NCBI GenBank assembly: GCA_023443925.1 | Contig: JAEZSL010000301.1 | Span: 1 to 13,264 of the forward strand | DNA length: 13,264 nucleotides | Origin: Bacillota bacterium | Lineage (GTDB): Bacteria > Bacillota_A > Clostridia > Lachnospirales > Lachnospiraceae | Direction: 5' to 3' | Shown: positions 6,577-13,264 of the stretch, in pieces | How the letters are laid out: every line of letters starts with the position of its first letter | How positions within the stretch are numbered: position 1 is the first letter of the stretch | Position numbers and translations under genes: made by a program | The notes under the pieces: generated by a model | Told to the model about the DNA's origin: nothing | What the model saw: the letters and a program-made list of their open reading frames with translations, nothing else | Database searches by the model: none

Positions 6577-8079
6577 TTATTTATCTAGTGTAACGGATTT
6601 TATATTTAAAACTCTGGCTATCTTTTCGAAAAGGGAAGCATTATGGCCTACACTCATGGCAAAATGGTGGGTCGGAGCTTCTGCAAACCATTCATCCATA
6701 TAAGAATCAGGATCTTTCTTAAATTTAACCGGTGTCTGGGTATTACCAATGGTCATGATTTTTCCATTGGTACTTTCGGCTTCAGTTATAATGAACTTTA
6801 ATTTGCCTTCAACGGTCTGGGTGCAGGCAAGGTTTGTGATCGCCCCGGTTTTAACTTTAGCCTCCACGGAAATACCCGTACCTTGTTTTCCGTGATAAAC
6901 GGAAAGTCCACGCAGCAGCGGTTTTCCCTGTGCAATATCAAGGTGGAAGGGGCCGTCGTGACCTAATAATATGGTGCCATCCTCATAATCTGTGACCACG
7001 ATTTCACAGAAACTCCCGCCTTTGTCAACAATATCGCAGATTTTCATGGCAATACAGGTCTTAAGATCACCTTCTCCGGCACAGGGAATTCCTTTGGCGG
7101 TTAACAGGGAATGTCCTACGATAAAACCGGCCTGGAGGGCCTCATAATCACCACCCGGTGCGCCATGATAATAATAGGCCAGGCCGTCCAGATTGAATTT
7201 CTTAACCAGTTTTTCCTGGGCGGCAGCAACCTTGGCAGACCAGGCTAATTGCTCTTTAGTGGGCTTTTTTGCTAAAGGATCGGCAGAAATATCATCACTT
7301 ATAATAAAAAATTCTTCTATTTCTTTCTGTTTTTCTTTAATTTCTGCTTCTGTAACAGTCTCCAGCATTTGATTTAAATCGCACATTTCCAGGATTTCCA
7401 CATGGGCACCGGTCTGGCTTTGGAGCATGGTAAGGTCACTGTACAAGTCCAGCATACCGCTGTAGTTATTACCCAAAAAGCCAAATCTGCCGTAGGATAA
7501 ACCGCTTTTTACACTGGCAGCCATTACCCATTCCCCGATTTCTTTCCAGGCTTTTAAAGCTTCGGGACGCTGTGCCGTTACTTCGTCAGCCAGAGAAATA
7601 GAGGGTGTTTCCGTAAGACCTAACAGGCCGTTTACGATAGTATAGTTAATTCCGGCCCGGTTAAAAGCATTGGATAGCTCGGGTACGGGGCAGGCACCAC
7701 AGTGTGCCAGCCATTCACCGGTAGTGGTTCTTTCATAATTAATTCTGGCAGCAGGCTGTAAATTAAGCACCACGGTCATGGCTTTGCAGATCTGATGCAC
7801 CGGCAGGATGGAAGCACTGGTTACATAAGTACCGGAATGGGCAAAGATCAGGTCAACATTATGGCTGTTAAAATATTCGCCTGCTTTATGTCCTTCTTCC
7901 TCGCAATCGACCAGACCGTAGAAATATACCTCTGCATTCATAGCTTTTATTTGCTGTTCAATAAATTTACCGTATCCGATGAGCCTTTCTCTCAAGCCCG
8001 TAAACTGGCTCCAGTAACTTTTCAGACCCATAGTATAGATACCGATTCTGGGGCTGCGGGTTTCTTTTAATTTTATCAT
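6577..8079 (-). CDS. L-arabinose/L-fucose isomerase family protein (AraA-like, atypical)
   Basis: A 500-residue aldose-ketose isomerase homologue, the same length as E. coli AraA but clearly diverged from it. The C-terminal half keeps the family landmarks: PCAGEGDLKT (Glu336), SFCEIVVTDY (Glu359), LLGHDGPFH (His374) and THHFAMS (His471/His472). By alignment from memory these match the four AraA metal ligands Glu306, Glu333, His350 and His450, so it is probably catalytic. The N-terminal substrate-binding region (GIYTMGLKSYWSQF) differs from canonical AraA (VGSQHLYG), so the sugar may not be L-arabinose. It is cytoplasmic with no signal peptide. The ATG at 8079 has GGAGGT six bases upstream. 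It is a single-gene transcript divergent from an AraC regulator, likely its own controller. No ribulokinase or epimerase lies beside it. Confidence 0.85.
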   Translation of the reverse strand: MIKLKETRSPRIGIYTMGLKSYWSQFTGLRERLIGYGKFIEQQIKAMNAEVYFYGLVDCEEEGHKAGEYFNSHNVDLIFAHSGTYVTSASILPVHQICKAMTVVLNLQPAARINYERTTTGEWLAHCGACPVPELSNAFNRAGINYTIVNGLLGLTETPSISLADEVTAQRPEALKAWKEIGEWVMAASVKSGLSYGRFGFLGNNYSGMLDLYSDLTMLQSQTGAHVEILEMCDLNQMLETVTEAEIKEKQKEIEEFFIISDDISADPLAKKPTKEQLAWSAKVAAAQEKLVKKFNLDGLAYYYHGAPGGDYEALQAGFIVGHSLLTAKGIPCAGEGDLKTCIAMKICDIVDKGGSFCEIVVTDYEDGTILLGHDGPFHLDIAQGKPLLRGLSVYHGKQGTGISVEAKVKTGAITNLACTQTVEGKLKFIITEAESTNGKIMTIGNTQTPVKFKKDPDSYMDEWFAEAPTHHFAMSVGHNASLFEKIARVLNIKSVTLDK

Positions 8080-8267
8080 AGTCTACCTCCATAATTAATG
8101 TTTATTGCAGTATCAATAATTCTTTACAAGGCTATTATAAACCGGTATACTATTAAATACATTAATGTATATTGTATAAAAATAATAGAATCTTGCTATC
8201 ATGCACATAAACATAGCGGAAACACAATATTACATGTATCCGTCATGGGCAGAGAGAGGAGGACGGG
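8080..8267. promoter_or_regulatory. Divergent control region: isomerase homologue / second araC-type gene
   Basis: A 188-base AT-rich region shared by two divergent starts. On the minus strand a TATAAT -10 box reads at 8139-8134, about 55 bases before the isomerase ATG, with no good -35. A perfect 14-base palindrome, ATACATTAATGTAT (8157-8170), lies just upstream of it, about where an activator or repressor of both genes could bind. No clear promoter is seen for the plus-strand regulator. The Shine-Dalgarno sites on both sides are strong (GGAGGT at 8090-8085; AGGAGG at 8257-8262). Confidence 0.55.
8157..8170. promoter_or_regulatory. 14-base perfect palindrome in the divergent control region
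   Basis: ATACATTAATGTAT reads the same on both strands. It starts 18 bases upstream of the minus-strand TATAAT and would overlap that promoter's -35 area. A dimeric DNA-binding protein could use it. AraC proteins usually prefer direct repeats, so another regulator type is equally likely, and an AT-rich palindrome can arise by chance. Confidence 0.4.
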
Positions 8268-9149
8268 ATGAGGAAGAATAATGATTACAGAGAAAGAGCC
8301 AATAAAAATTGGACGGAGGATTCGGTCCGGCTTATCCTGACTCCCAGTACAACGGCAAAATCAATTTTTTATTATATACAGGAAACCGGTTATTTTAAAA
8401 CCTCATATCCATATTTTACGGAACGGGCTAATTTAAATTCTTTTCTGCTGATTTATACCATATCCGGGAAAGGTCATCTGAGACTTGGAGATAGTAATTA
8501 TGAATTGGCGGAAGGCAGCTGTTGTTTTATTAATTGTATGGGCTTGCATTATTATGAAGCGGACAGAAAAGCAGATTGGGAATTTCTATGGCTGCATTTT
8601 AATGGTGCCAATGCTTTGGGATATTATGAAGAATTCAGTAAAGACGGGTTAACGGTTATTGATATTCAGGAGCGGTTTTTAATAGAGAGTACCCTCAGGC
8701 GGATTATTTCCATCAATCAGAAAAAAGCCCCCTTTACAGAGGCTTTAACATCAAATCTCATTATTAATATACTGACGGAACTGCTTATCCAGAAGAGCAG
8801 CCATAATTCCCAGTCCATCTTTATTCCGGACTTTATCCGGGAGACCATGAAATACATCGACCGGAATTTTAACAGCCGTCTTTCTCTGGAAAGTCTGGCA
8901 AAAAACGTGAGTGTCAGCAAATATTATCTGGCCAGGGAATTTAAATATTTTACCGCATCTACGGTAAACGAATATATCATTATAACGCGTATTTCCTATG
9001 CGAAAGAATTACTGAAATATTCGGAAGAATCCATCAGTGAAATTACGTATAAAGCTGGATTTTTAAATGTCAGCCATTTTATTAATCTGTTTAAAGCAAG
9101 GGAAAACATGACACCGCTGGCATTCCGCCGTGAGTGGAAGGGATTATAA
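8268..9149 (+). CDS. AraC-family transcriptional regulator with N-terminal cupin sensor domain (paralogue 2)
   Basis: A 293-residue regulator. The N-terminal cupin part (about residues 25-150) includes SFLLIYTISGKGHL, EGSCCFINC and WEFLWLHFNG. The C-terminal AraC DNA-binding domain has LSLESLAKNVSVSKYYLARE as the first helix-turn-helix, ISEITYKAGFLNVSHFINLF as the second, and TPLAFRREW at the end. It matches the regulator at 1117 over both halves (for example TPS..A...FFYI/FYYI, G.....NC...H.Y, LW.HF.G, YY.E), so the two are paralogues with diverged sensor pockets. AGGAGG at 8257-8262 lies five bases before the ATG at 8268. It is divergent from the isomerase homologue and convergent with the sensor kinase. 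The most economical inference is sugar-dependent control of the isomerase gene. Confidence 0.94.
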   Translation: MRKNNDYRERANKNWTEDSVRLILTPSTTAKSIFYYIQETGYFKTSYPYFTERANLNSFLLIYTISGKGHLRLGDSNYELAEGSCCFINCMGLHYYEADRKADWEFLWLHFNGANALGYYEEFSKDGLTVIDIQERFLIESTLRRIISINQKKAPFTEALTSNLIINILTELLIQKSSHNSQSIFIPDFIRETMKYIDRNFNSRLSLESLAKNVSVSKYYLAREFKYFTASTVNEYIIITRISYAKELLKYSEESISEITYKAGFLNVSHFINLFKARENMTPLAFRREWKGL

Positions 9150-9156
9150 ACGCAGT

Positions 9157-9205
9157 CAGGCAGGTACTTTATCCTCAAATAATGAAAGGACAAGGGACCT
9201 GCCTG
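9157..9205. terminator. Hairpin between convergent regulator and sensor kinase genes
   Basis: CAGGCAGGT (9157-9165) pairs perfectly with ACCTGCCTG (9197-9205) across a 31-base loop in which TCCT/AGGA can also pair. It fills almost the whole 66-base gap between convergent stop codons. No U-tract follows on either strand, so it is a weak candidate for intrinsic termination; it may instead stabilise transcript ends. Confidence 0.45.
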
Positions 9206-9215
9206 GTATGGTAGT

Positions 9216-11033
9216 TTAAAGGTTTCGTTTTACTGCCGGAATCCGGATTTCAACCTCGGTGTATTGTCCCTCCTCGCTGTGATACGTAAGACCGAAATTA
9301 GTGTCGTAATAAAGCTGAAGCCGGTTGTGGGTATTGAGGATACCGACACCGCTGCCGGAAGTACTCTGGATCTTACCGGCCAGTAACTGGTCAATTTTCG
9401 CCTGAGGGATACCGACTCCGTCATCGGAGATTAAAAATACCAGGATATCTTCCTCGATCCATCCGGTGATTACAATATTACCTTCTTTGGATTCCTTACA
9501 AAAGATTCCGTGCTGAATAGCGTTTTCCACCACCGGCTGGAAGATGATCTTGGGGATGGTGTATTCCAGCATATTGTCCGGAATATCCACGGTATAGTGG
9601 ATTTTGTCGTTGTATCTCATATTCTGAAGCCGTATATACAAGGATACATGTTCTAATTCCTCTTCAATGGTAACCACAATATTACCCTTGCTTAAGGTCA
9701 TTTTGTAAAATTTAGACAGTGCCTGTACTGCTTTGGATACCTCCTCATTAAGTCCCTTTTTTGAAAGCCAGTTAATCATATCCAGTGTATTGTATAGAAA
9801 GTGAGGATTAATCTGCGCCTGCAGGGCTTTGAATTCCGCAGTCCGTAATTCGCTGGAAGTCTTTAACTGCTCCTCGGCCAACTGATTGATTTCAGCCACC
9901 ATATAATTATAGGTCTCAATTAAATCACCGATTTCATCATGGGCCGGCTGGGTATCTAAAGGAGCCGGTTTTGTGGTTTTTACGGATTTCATTGTATGAA
10001 TCACCGCCAGAATCCTTTTTACGATGGAATTGGATAAATTCAGGGAGATGACACAGGCAAAGGCCAGGATTATGACGTAGGCCAGCAAAAATTCGATAAT
10101 CAGTATTTTATTCTCCGACCAGATACTGTTAACCGGTATGACTGAAATCATATACCAGCCTGAACCGCTTATTTCCTGATAGGAAATGTAACACTTGTCC
10201 GAGGAGAAATATTTCGTTTCAAATTTGTTGGTGTCCGGCACCATAGGGGGGATTTCATTATAATATACCAGATATTTGCCCACCAGATTGGTATCGGAAG
10301 AAGCTACCAGTGCGTCTCTTTCGTTAATTACATATTTGGCGCTGTCGGGTAAGGTCGTGTACTTTTTCAGCAGGGAACTGATATGGTTTTTGTTAAAATA
10401 GACGCATACGTAAGCAGATTCCTCGGAAGAACCGGTGCTTATTTTCCTGGCAAAAGAGATCTGACCGGAATTTTTGGCTTCCTGGCTGGTCAGATACAGG
10501 ACCGGACATAGCAGCTGTCGTGTATTGGTACTGGCAAAGATCCCGTGCCAGTAGGAATTTTGTATATCGCTGATGGGCTTTATGATACCGTTGCTTAATA
10601 ATGGGTTATTATATAAAGCTTCATATGGGGTATCCAGATAAATCTTAATATCTGTTATATTAACCCCGTCTATTTTAGCATCAACGGATTGGGTGAAGGA
10701 AAGGATATCCGAATAAAGGTCAGAGCCGCTATCTTCACCGGAGACATCAGGGCCATTCGTCAGAAGCTTTGAAAATAGTTCGTCTTCTATGATTTCGCCG
10801 GATATATTACGTATGTTTTCTACGGTATTCTCAATATTACCGGCGGTTTCCCGGGCTAGATTCAGCTCAGTATCCTTGGTATTGGCAACTATAATATTAT
10901 AGAGCTGGAAATAAAATAATGCGGATATTATAAGTATGGGTGCCAGTATGAGGATAAGATGGGATATGAGCAGCTTATGCTTAAGCTTCATGTCATGGGA
11001 ATAAAACCGGATAATTTTTTTGGCGACAATCAT
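9216..11033 (-). CDS. Sensor histidine kinase, YesM/LytS type
   Basis: A 605-residue membrane sensor kinase. One transmembrane helix spans about residues 21-43. A roughly 260-residue extracellular sensing region follows, of the Cache kind by layout. A second transmembrane helix lies at about 306-331, followed by a HAMP linker containing HDEIGDLIETYNYMV. The histidine-kinase part is the His_kinase/LytS class: LQAQINPHFLYNTLD carries the phospho-accepting His411. The ATPase domain shows PVVENAIQHG (N box), DDGVGIP and GSGVGILNTHNRL (G boxes). All core residues are present. Its ATG overlaps the response-regulator stop in an ATGA (11033-11030), so the two are translationally coupled. In such systems the kinase usually senses a sugar or a sugar-bound binding protein, consistent with the divergent ABC transporter gene. 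The ligand is unknown. Confidence 0.95.
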   Translation of the reverse strand: MIVAKKIIRFYSHDMKLKHKLLISHLILILAPILIISALFYFQLYNIIVANTKDTELNLARETAGNIENTVENIRNISGEIIEDELFSKLLTNGPDVSGEDSGSDLYSDILSFTQSVDAKIDGVNITDIKIYLDTPYEALYNNPLLSNGIIKPISDIQNSYWHGIFASTNTRQLLCPVLYLTSQEAKNSGQISFARKISTGSSEESAYVCVYFNKNHISSLLKKYTTLPDSAKYVINERDALVASSDTNLVGKYLVYYNEIPPMVPDTNKFETKYFSSDKCYISYQEISGSGWYMISVIPVNSIWSENKILIIEFLLAYVIILAFACVISLNLSNSIVKRILAVIHTMKSVKTTKPAPLDTQPAHDEIGDLIETYNYMVAEINQLAEEQLKTSSELRTAEFKALQAQINPHFLYNTLDMINWLSKKGLNEEVSKAVQALSKFYKMTLSKGNIVVTIEEELEHVSLYIRLQNMRYNDKIHYTVDIPDNMLEYTIPKIIFQPVVENAIQHGIFCKESKEGNIVITGWIEEDILVFLISDDGVGIPQAKIDQLLAGKIQSTSGSGVGILNTHNRLQLYYDTNFGLTYHSEEGQYTEVEIRIPAVKRNL

Positions 11034-12586
11034 TTTCCAAACCGCTCCCTATATTCAGATGGTGAAAGATCAACAAGTTTTTTAAAGGTTTTACCGAAAT
11101 AGTTACCGTCACTGTATCCGACTTTGGAGGAAATGTCGGTTATTTTATATCTGGAATCCCGCAGCATGGCCTTGGCTTTCTCGATTCTGAATTCGGTCAG
11201 GTATTGATTTAATGTGCTGCCTGTCTCGTTTTTAAAGAGAGTGCATACATAAGAGGAAGATAGATATACATATTCACTGATGTCTTTTACAGACAGGTTC
11301 TCGTTTTTGTAATTCCTGCTGATAAAATCCTTTATGGCATAGATGGTGGTATTATCTTTTGCATGTTCTTCCATGGCGTCAAATAATTGATTGATTTTGG
11401 ATAATAACAATCCATTGAGTTCAAATAAATTTTTATCCTTAATAATATATTCCAGCACTTCTGCCCGGTCTTCTTCATAAAAATCCGGTACATGTAACCT
11501 GGAAGCAGTCCGTATCAGCTCGGAAAACAGCTTATAATATAGATCCTTCACATAATTGGGAAGTACCTGCTGGTTATTAGCATAGCAGGAATAGATCTGT
11601 TCCACTGTATGAAGTGCTTCTTCCCGGTCTTTCTGGGCAAGTGCTTCCTGATAACCGATAAAGAGTTTCTGGTCAAAAGGCTGGGGGGCAGGAGAGGAGT
11701 CCGCAGTATATATAATACTGTTATATTCATAAAAAAATGCGCTTTGCAGCAGGATAACGGCGGTATTATAAGATTCATATACATTTTTTAAACCTCTGAC
11801 CGTTTTTCCCACCGTGATATAATATTGATAGGAATTAACCAGAAATGCCGCAATGGAACCGCAGATATTACTTAACATATATTCGCTGGTTTTGTGATTC
11901 GTAAAGAAGTGAAGCAGGATATATTCATCATTTTTAACCGCAGGGATACAGCTGACACGAAATTTAGCGGCGATCTCCTCTATTTTAAAATAAAGGGCAT
12001 CCAGACTCTGTTCCGGGATGCCGGAAACCGGAGTCCTTAAATTGAGTATGACGGTAGTAAACTCCGTTACCGGTTTGATTTTAAACCCAAAGTCCTCAAA
12101 TTGTCCGGTATAATCCAACAGACTGTCCTTGTCGAAGGAATATATAATCTTCAGCCCCAGCTTACCGATGGAGTATTTGTTATGGTAAGCAGTTTTGATC
12201 TGATTCTTGGCATAAATCAGCTGATCCTCCAGTGCATTTCTTACGGAGGTTTCAATTTCTGCCGAATCGATAGGTTTTTCCACATAGCTGACCACTTTTA
12301 GCTTAATTGCTTCTTTTAAGTACTCCTTGTCGGAGTATCCGCTCATAAATATGATACTGGTTTCCGGTAAAAATTTATGAAGCTCCTTTGCCATCTCAAT
12401 GCCGTTCATCCGGGGCATCCGGACATCACTTAAAACGATCTGTGGTTTATGCTGCTTTGCAGCCTCCAGACCGTTTAATCCGTCGTCGGCTTCAAACACT
12501 TCATTAATTCCAAGTTTGAGCCAGTCTATATTAGAGATGATACCCTCCCGGGTTAACTTTTCGTCATCTACAATTAATATTTTCAT
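11030..12586 (-). CDS. Response regulator with AraC-type output domain, YesN type
   Basis: A 518-residue two-component response regulator. Numbered from the ATG at 12586, the receiver domain (about 1-120) has the acidic pair Asp7/Asp8, the phospho-acceptor Asp54 in VLSDVRMP, Ser82 in FMSGYSD (the conserved Thr/Ser position) and Lys104 in VEKPID. A long middle region of about 280 residues follows, typical of YesN proteins. The C-terminal hundred residues form an AraC DNA-binding domain with LSVKDISEYVYLSSSYVCTL and ITDISSKVGYSDGNYFGKTF, then SPSEYRERF. The longer frame from TTG at 12595 is less likely because the ribosome binding site touches it. It is the first gene of the pair with the kinase and is divergent from an RbsA-type gene, its most likely target. 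Confidence 0.95.
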   Translation of the reverse strand: MKILIVDDEKLTREGIISNIDWLKLGINEVFEADDGLNGLEAAKQHKPQIVLSDVRMPRMNGIEMAKELHKFLPETSIIFMSGYSDKEYLKEAIKLKVVSYVEKPIDSAEIETSVRNALEDQLIYAKNQIKTAYHNKYSIGKLGLKIIYSFDKDSLLDYTGQFEDFGFKIKPVTEFTTVILNLRTPVSGIPEQSLDALYFKIEEIAAKFRVSCIPAVKNDEYILLHFFTNHKTSEYMLSNICGSIAAFLVNSYQYYITVGKTVRGLKNVYESYNTAVILLQSAFFYEYNSIIYTADSSPAPQPFDQKLFIGYQEALAQKDREEALHTVEQIYSCYANNQQVLPNYVKDLYYKLFSELIRTASRLHVPDFYEEDRAEVLEYIIKDKNLFELNGLLLSKINQLFDAMEEHAKDNTTIYAIKDFISRNYKNENLSVKDISEYVYLSSSYVCTLFKNETGSTLNQYLTEFRIEKAKAMLRDSRYKITDISSKVGYSDGNYFGKTFKKLVDLSPSEYRERFGK

Positions 12587-12595
12587 TTTCTTCAA

Positions 12596-12603
12596 CCTTT
12601 CCC
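12596..12603 (-). promoter_or_regulatory. Shine-Dalgarno that sets the response-regulator start at 12586
   Basis: On the minus strand GGGAAAGG (12603-12596) lies nine bases before ATG at 12586. It directly abuts the upstream TTG at 12595, leaving no spacing, so the ATG is preferred. Confidence 0.7.
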
Positions 12604-12802
12604 ATTCAGGATTAAAAGTTTTAATGAGAGCCGGTACAAATTCAGAATACTTATATTATATATAGTTTCTGAAATCTGGTTCTGTGATACATCACTTTGC
12701 AGATAAGCGTATTCTGCAAGGCACGAAAGAAAGCAAAAGGGAAACAGAAAGCGGCCGTAATGCAGTTGAGGGATAACGGTGCGGAAAACGAATTCTAGTT
12801 CT

Positions 12803-12831
12803 ATCTTAACAAATTTACGATTGGATTGCAA
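12803..12831 (-). promoter_or_regulatory. Candidate sigma-A promoter for the two-component operon
   Basis: On the minus strand TTGCAA (12831-12826) is followed by 17 bases and TAAGAT (12808-12803). The transcript would start near 12796, giving a leader of about 210 bases before the response regulator. Two hexamer mismatches in each direction make it plausible, not certain. Confidence 0.45.
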
Positions 12832-12894
12832 ATTAATCTGCCAAAAAAATAAAAAACCATGTTCAAATTGTATAAAATCAGACACAAAGCAAAG

Positions 12895-12910
12895 CTTTAA
12901 CTTGTTAAAG
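12895..12910. promoter_or_regulatory. 16-base inverted repeat upstream of the ABC transporter gene
   Basis: CTTTAAC (12895-12901) and GTTAAAG (12904-12910) are perfect inverted copies around TT. The site lies about 140 bases before the transporter start and about 65 bases upstream of the candidate minus-strand promoter. It could be an operator; no known consensus is matched. Confidence 0.35.
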
Positions 12911-13036
12911 TGCTTATAAAAAAACAGGAATCAAAGAGATCACAGTAAAAAATTACCCAACATCAAATAATATTACGATAGGCATGAAAACCCTGCGATG
13001 ATATGATGGACATAGAAAGAAAGCAGTCATAAGCGG

Positions 13037-13042
13037 AAGGAG
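13037..13042 (+). promoter_or_regulatory. Shine-Dalgarno that sets the ABC ATPase start at 13050
   Basis: AAGGAG (13037-13042) is seven bases before ATG at 13050. An in-frame ATG at 13044 is only one base away from it and is unlikely to be used. Confidence 0.8.
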
Positions 13043-13049
13043 AATGAGC

Positions 13050-13264
13050 ATGTCTGATTATGTTCTAGAACTGAAAGGGATTACAAAAATATTTCCGGGG
13101 GTCAAAGCTCTGGACGATGTACACTTTCAGCTGAAAAAGGGTGAAATCCATGCACTGATGGGGGAAAACGGGGCTGGAAAGTCGACATTTATCAAGGTAA
13201 TAACCGGAGTGCATAAAGCGGATGGCGGCAGTATGTTTTTAGACGGCAGGGAAGTGAATTTTAA
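13050..13264 (+). CDS. Sugar ABC transporter ATP-binding protein, RbsA/MglA type, N-terminal part only
   Basis: Partial gene: 71 complete codons before the right edge. The start (MSDYVLELKGITKIFPGVKAL) and the Walker A motif GENGAGKST (residues 38-46), followed by FIKVITGVHKADGG, are typical of the first nucleotide-binding domain of the double-ATPase CUT2 family that drives import of ribose, xylose, galactose, arabinose or rhamnose. The full protein would be about 500 residues with a second ATPase domain; permease and binding-protein genes normally follow. The substrate cannot be read from this part. It is divergent from the YesN/YesM-type system, which is the likely regulator. Confidence 0.93.
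   Translation, partial: MSDYVLELKGITKIFPGVKALDDVHFQLKKGEIHALMGENGAGKSTFIKVITGVHKADGGSMFLDGREVNF

Larger units (their letters stand above)
12587..13049. other. Divergent spacer between two-component system and sugar ABC transporter
   Basis: A 463-base non-coding region that must hold the promoters for both directions. It contains a plausible minus-strand promoter (12803-12831) and several inverted repeats: TTCAGAA/TTCTGAA at 12641-12673, GTGAT/ATCAC at 12684-12695, GCAGATA/TATTCTGC at 12699-12717 and CTTTAAC/GTTAAAG at 12895-12910. No clear plus-strand promoter for the transporter gene is seen; TATGAT at 13002-13007 is a possible -10 without a good -35, as expected for an activated promoter. 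The 97-codon minus-strand frame here has no ribosome binding site and is not called. Confidence 0.7.

Noticed and set aside
12587..12595. TTG start at 12595 for the response regulator
   Set aside because: The GGGAAAGG ribosome binding site touches it, leaving no spacer; ATG at 12586 has nine bases and gives the normal receiver-domain start.
12399..12665. 88-codon plus-strand open frame
   Set aside because: It is the antisense shadow of the response-regulator receiver domain, which is well supported.
12592..12885. 97-codon minus-strand open frame upstream of the response regulator
   Set aside because: It begins with GTG without a ribosome binding site, spans the candidate promoter and inverted repeats, and resembles no known family.
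13044..13049. ATG at 13044 as start of the ABC ATPase
   Set aside because: It is one base from the AAGGAG site; the in-frame ATG at 13050 has seven-base spacing.

Overview
The window looks like part of a carbohydrate-utilisation region of a low-GC, Gram-positive anaerobe of the Clostridia, most likely a Lachnospiraceae-type plant- or mucin-glycan user. The reasons are AT-rich spacers, strong GGAGG-type ribosome binding sites, AraC-type regulators beside nearly every sugar gene, a YesM/YesN-type two-component system and an RbsA-type sugar ABC transporter. The genus cannot be fixed from the sequence alone.

Layout. Bases 1-631 (minus) hold the N-terminal 210 residues of a glycoside hydrolase family 2 enzyme that runs off the left edge. 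A 485-base divergent spacer separates it from an AraC-family regulator (1117-1959, plus). The spacer carries a 21-base-spaced direct repeat that looks like an AraC-type operator, a 24-base tandem repeat, a consensus promoter (TTGACA-17-TATAAT) and a GC-rich, foldable leader of about 200 bases. After a strong terminator come rhamnulokinase (rhaB, 2117-3526) and L-rhamnose isomerase (rhaA, 3713-4966), separated by an array of about nine copies of a 16-18-base AT-rich repeat. Next is a small inverted-repeat element resembling two insertion-sequence ends placed head to head. It is followed by an AT-rich gene for an APH(6)-like small-molecule kinase (5277-6185) with its own promoter, which looks like a later arrival in the sugar locus. 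A symmetrical terminator separates it from a convergent gene for an L-arabinose/L-fucose-type isomerase homologue (6577-8079, minus). That gene is divergent from a second AraC regulator (8268-9149, plus), a paralogue of the first.

The right side holds a two-component system on the minus strand: a YesN-like response regulator (11030-12586) translationally coupled by an ATGA overlap to a YesM/LytS-like sensor kinase (9216-11033). Divergent from it, at 13050, starts the ATP-binding subunit of an RbsA/MglA-type sugar importer, cut by the right edge.

How it fits together (inference): the importer, probably controlled by the two-component system, brings sugars in. The cytoplasmic GH2 enzyme trims imported oligosaccharides. 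RhaA and RhaB turn L-rhamnose into L-rhamnulose 1-phosphate, and the second isomerase handles another aldose. The aldolase step (rhaD), the other transporter subunits and the rest of the GH2 enzyme are not in the window.

I found no tRNA, rRNA, CRISPR array or intact transposase. The least explained parts are the 632-1116 spacer, the rhaB-rhaA repeat array and the inserted kinase with its neighbouring inverted repeat.
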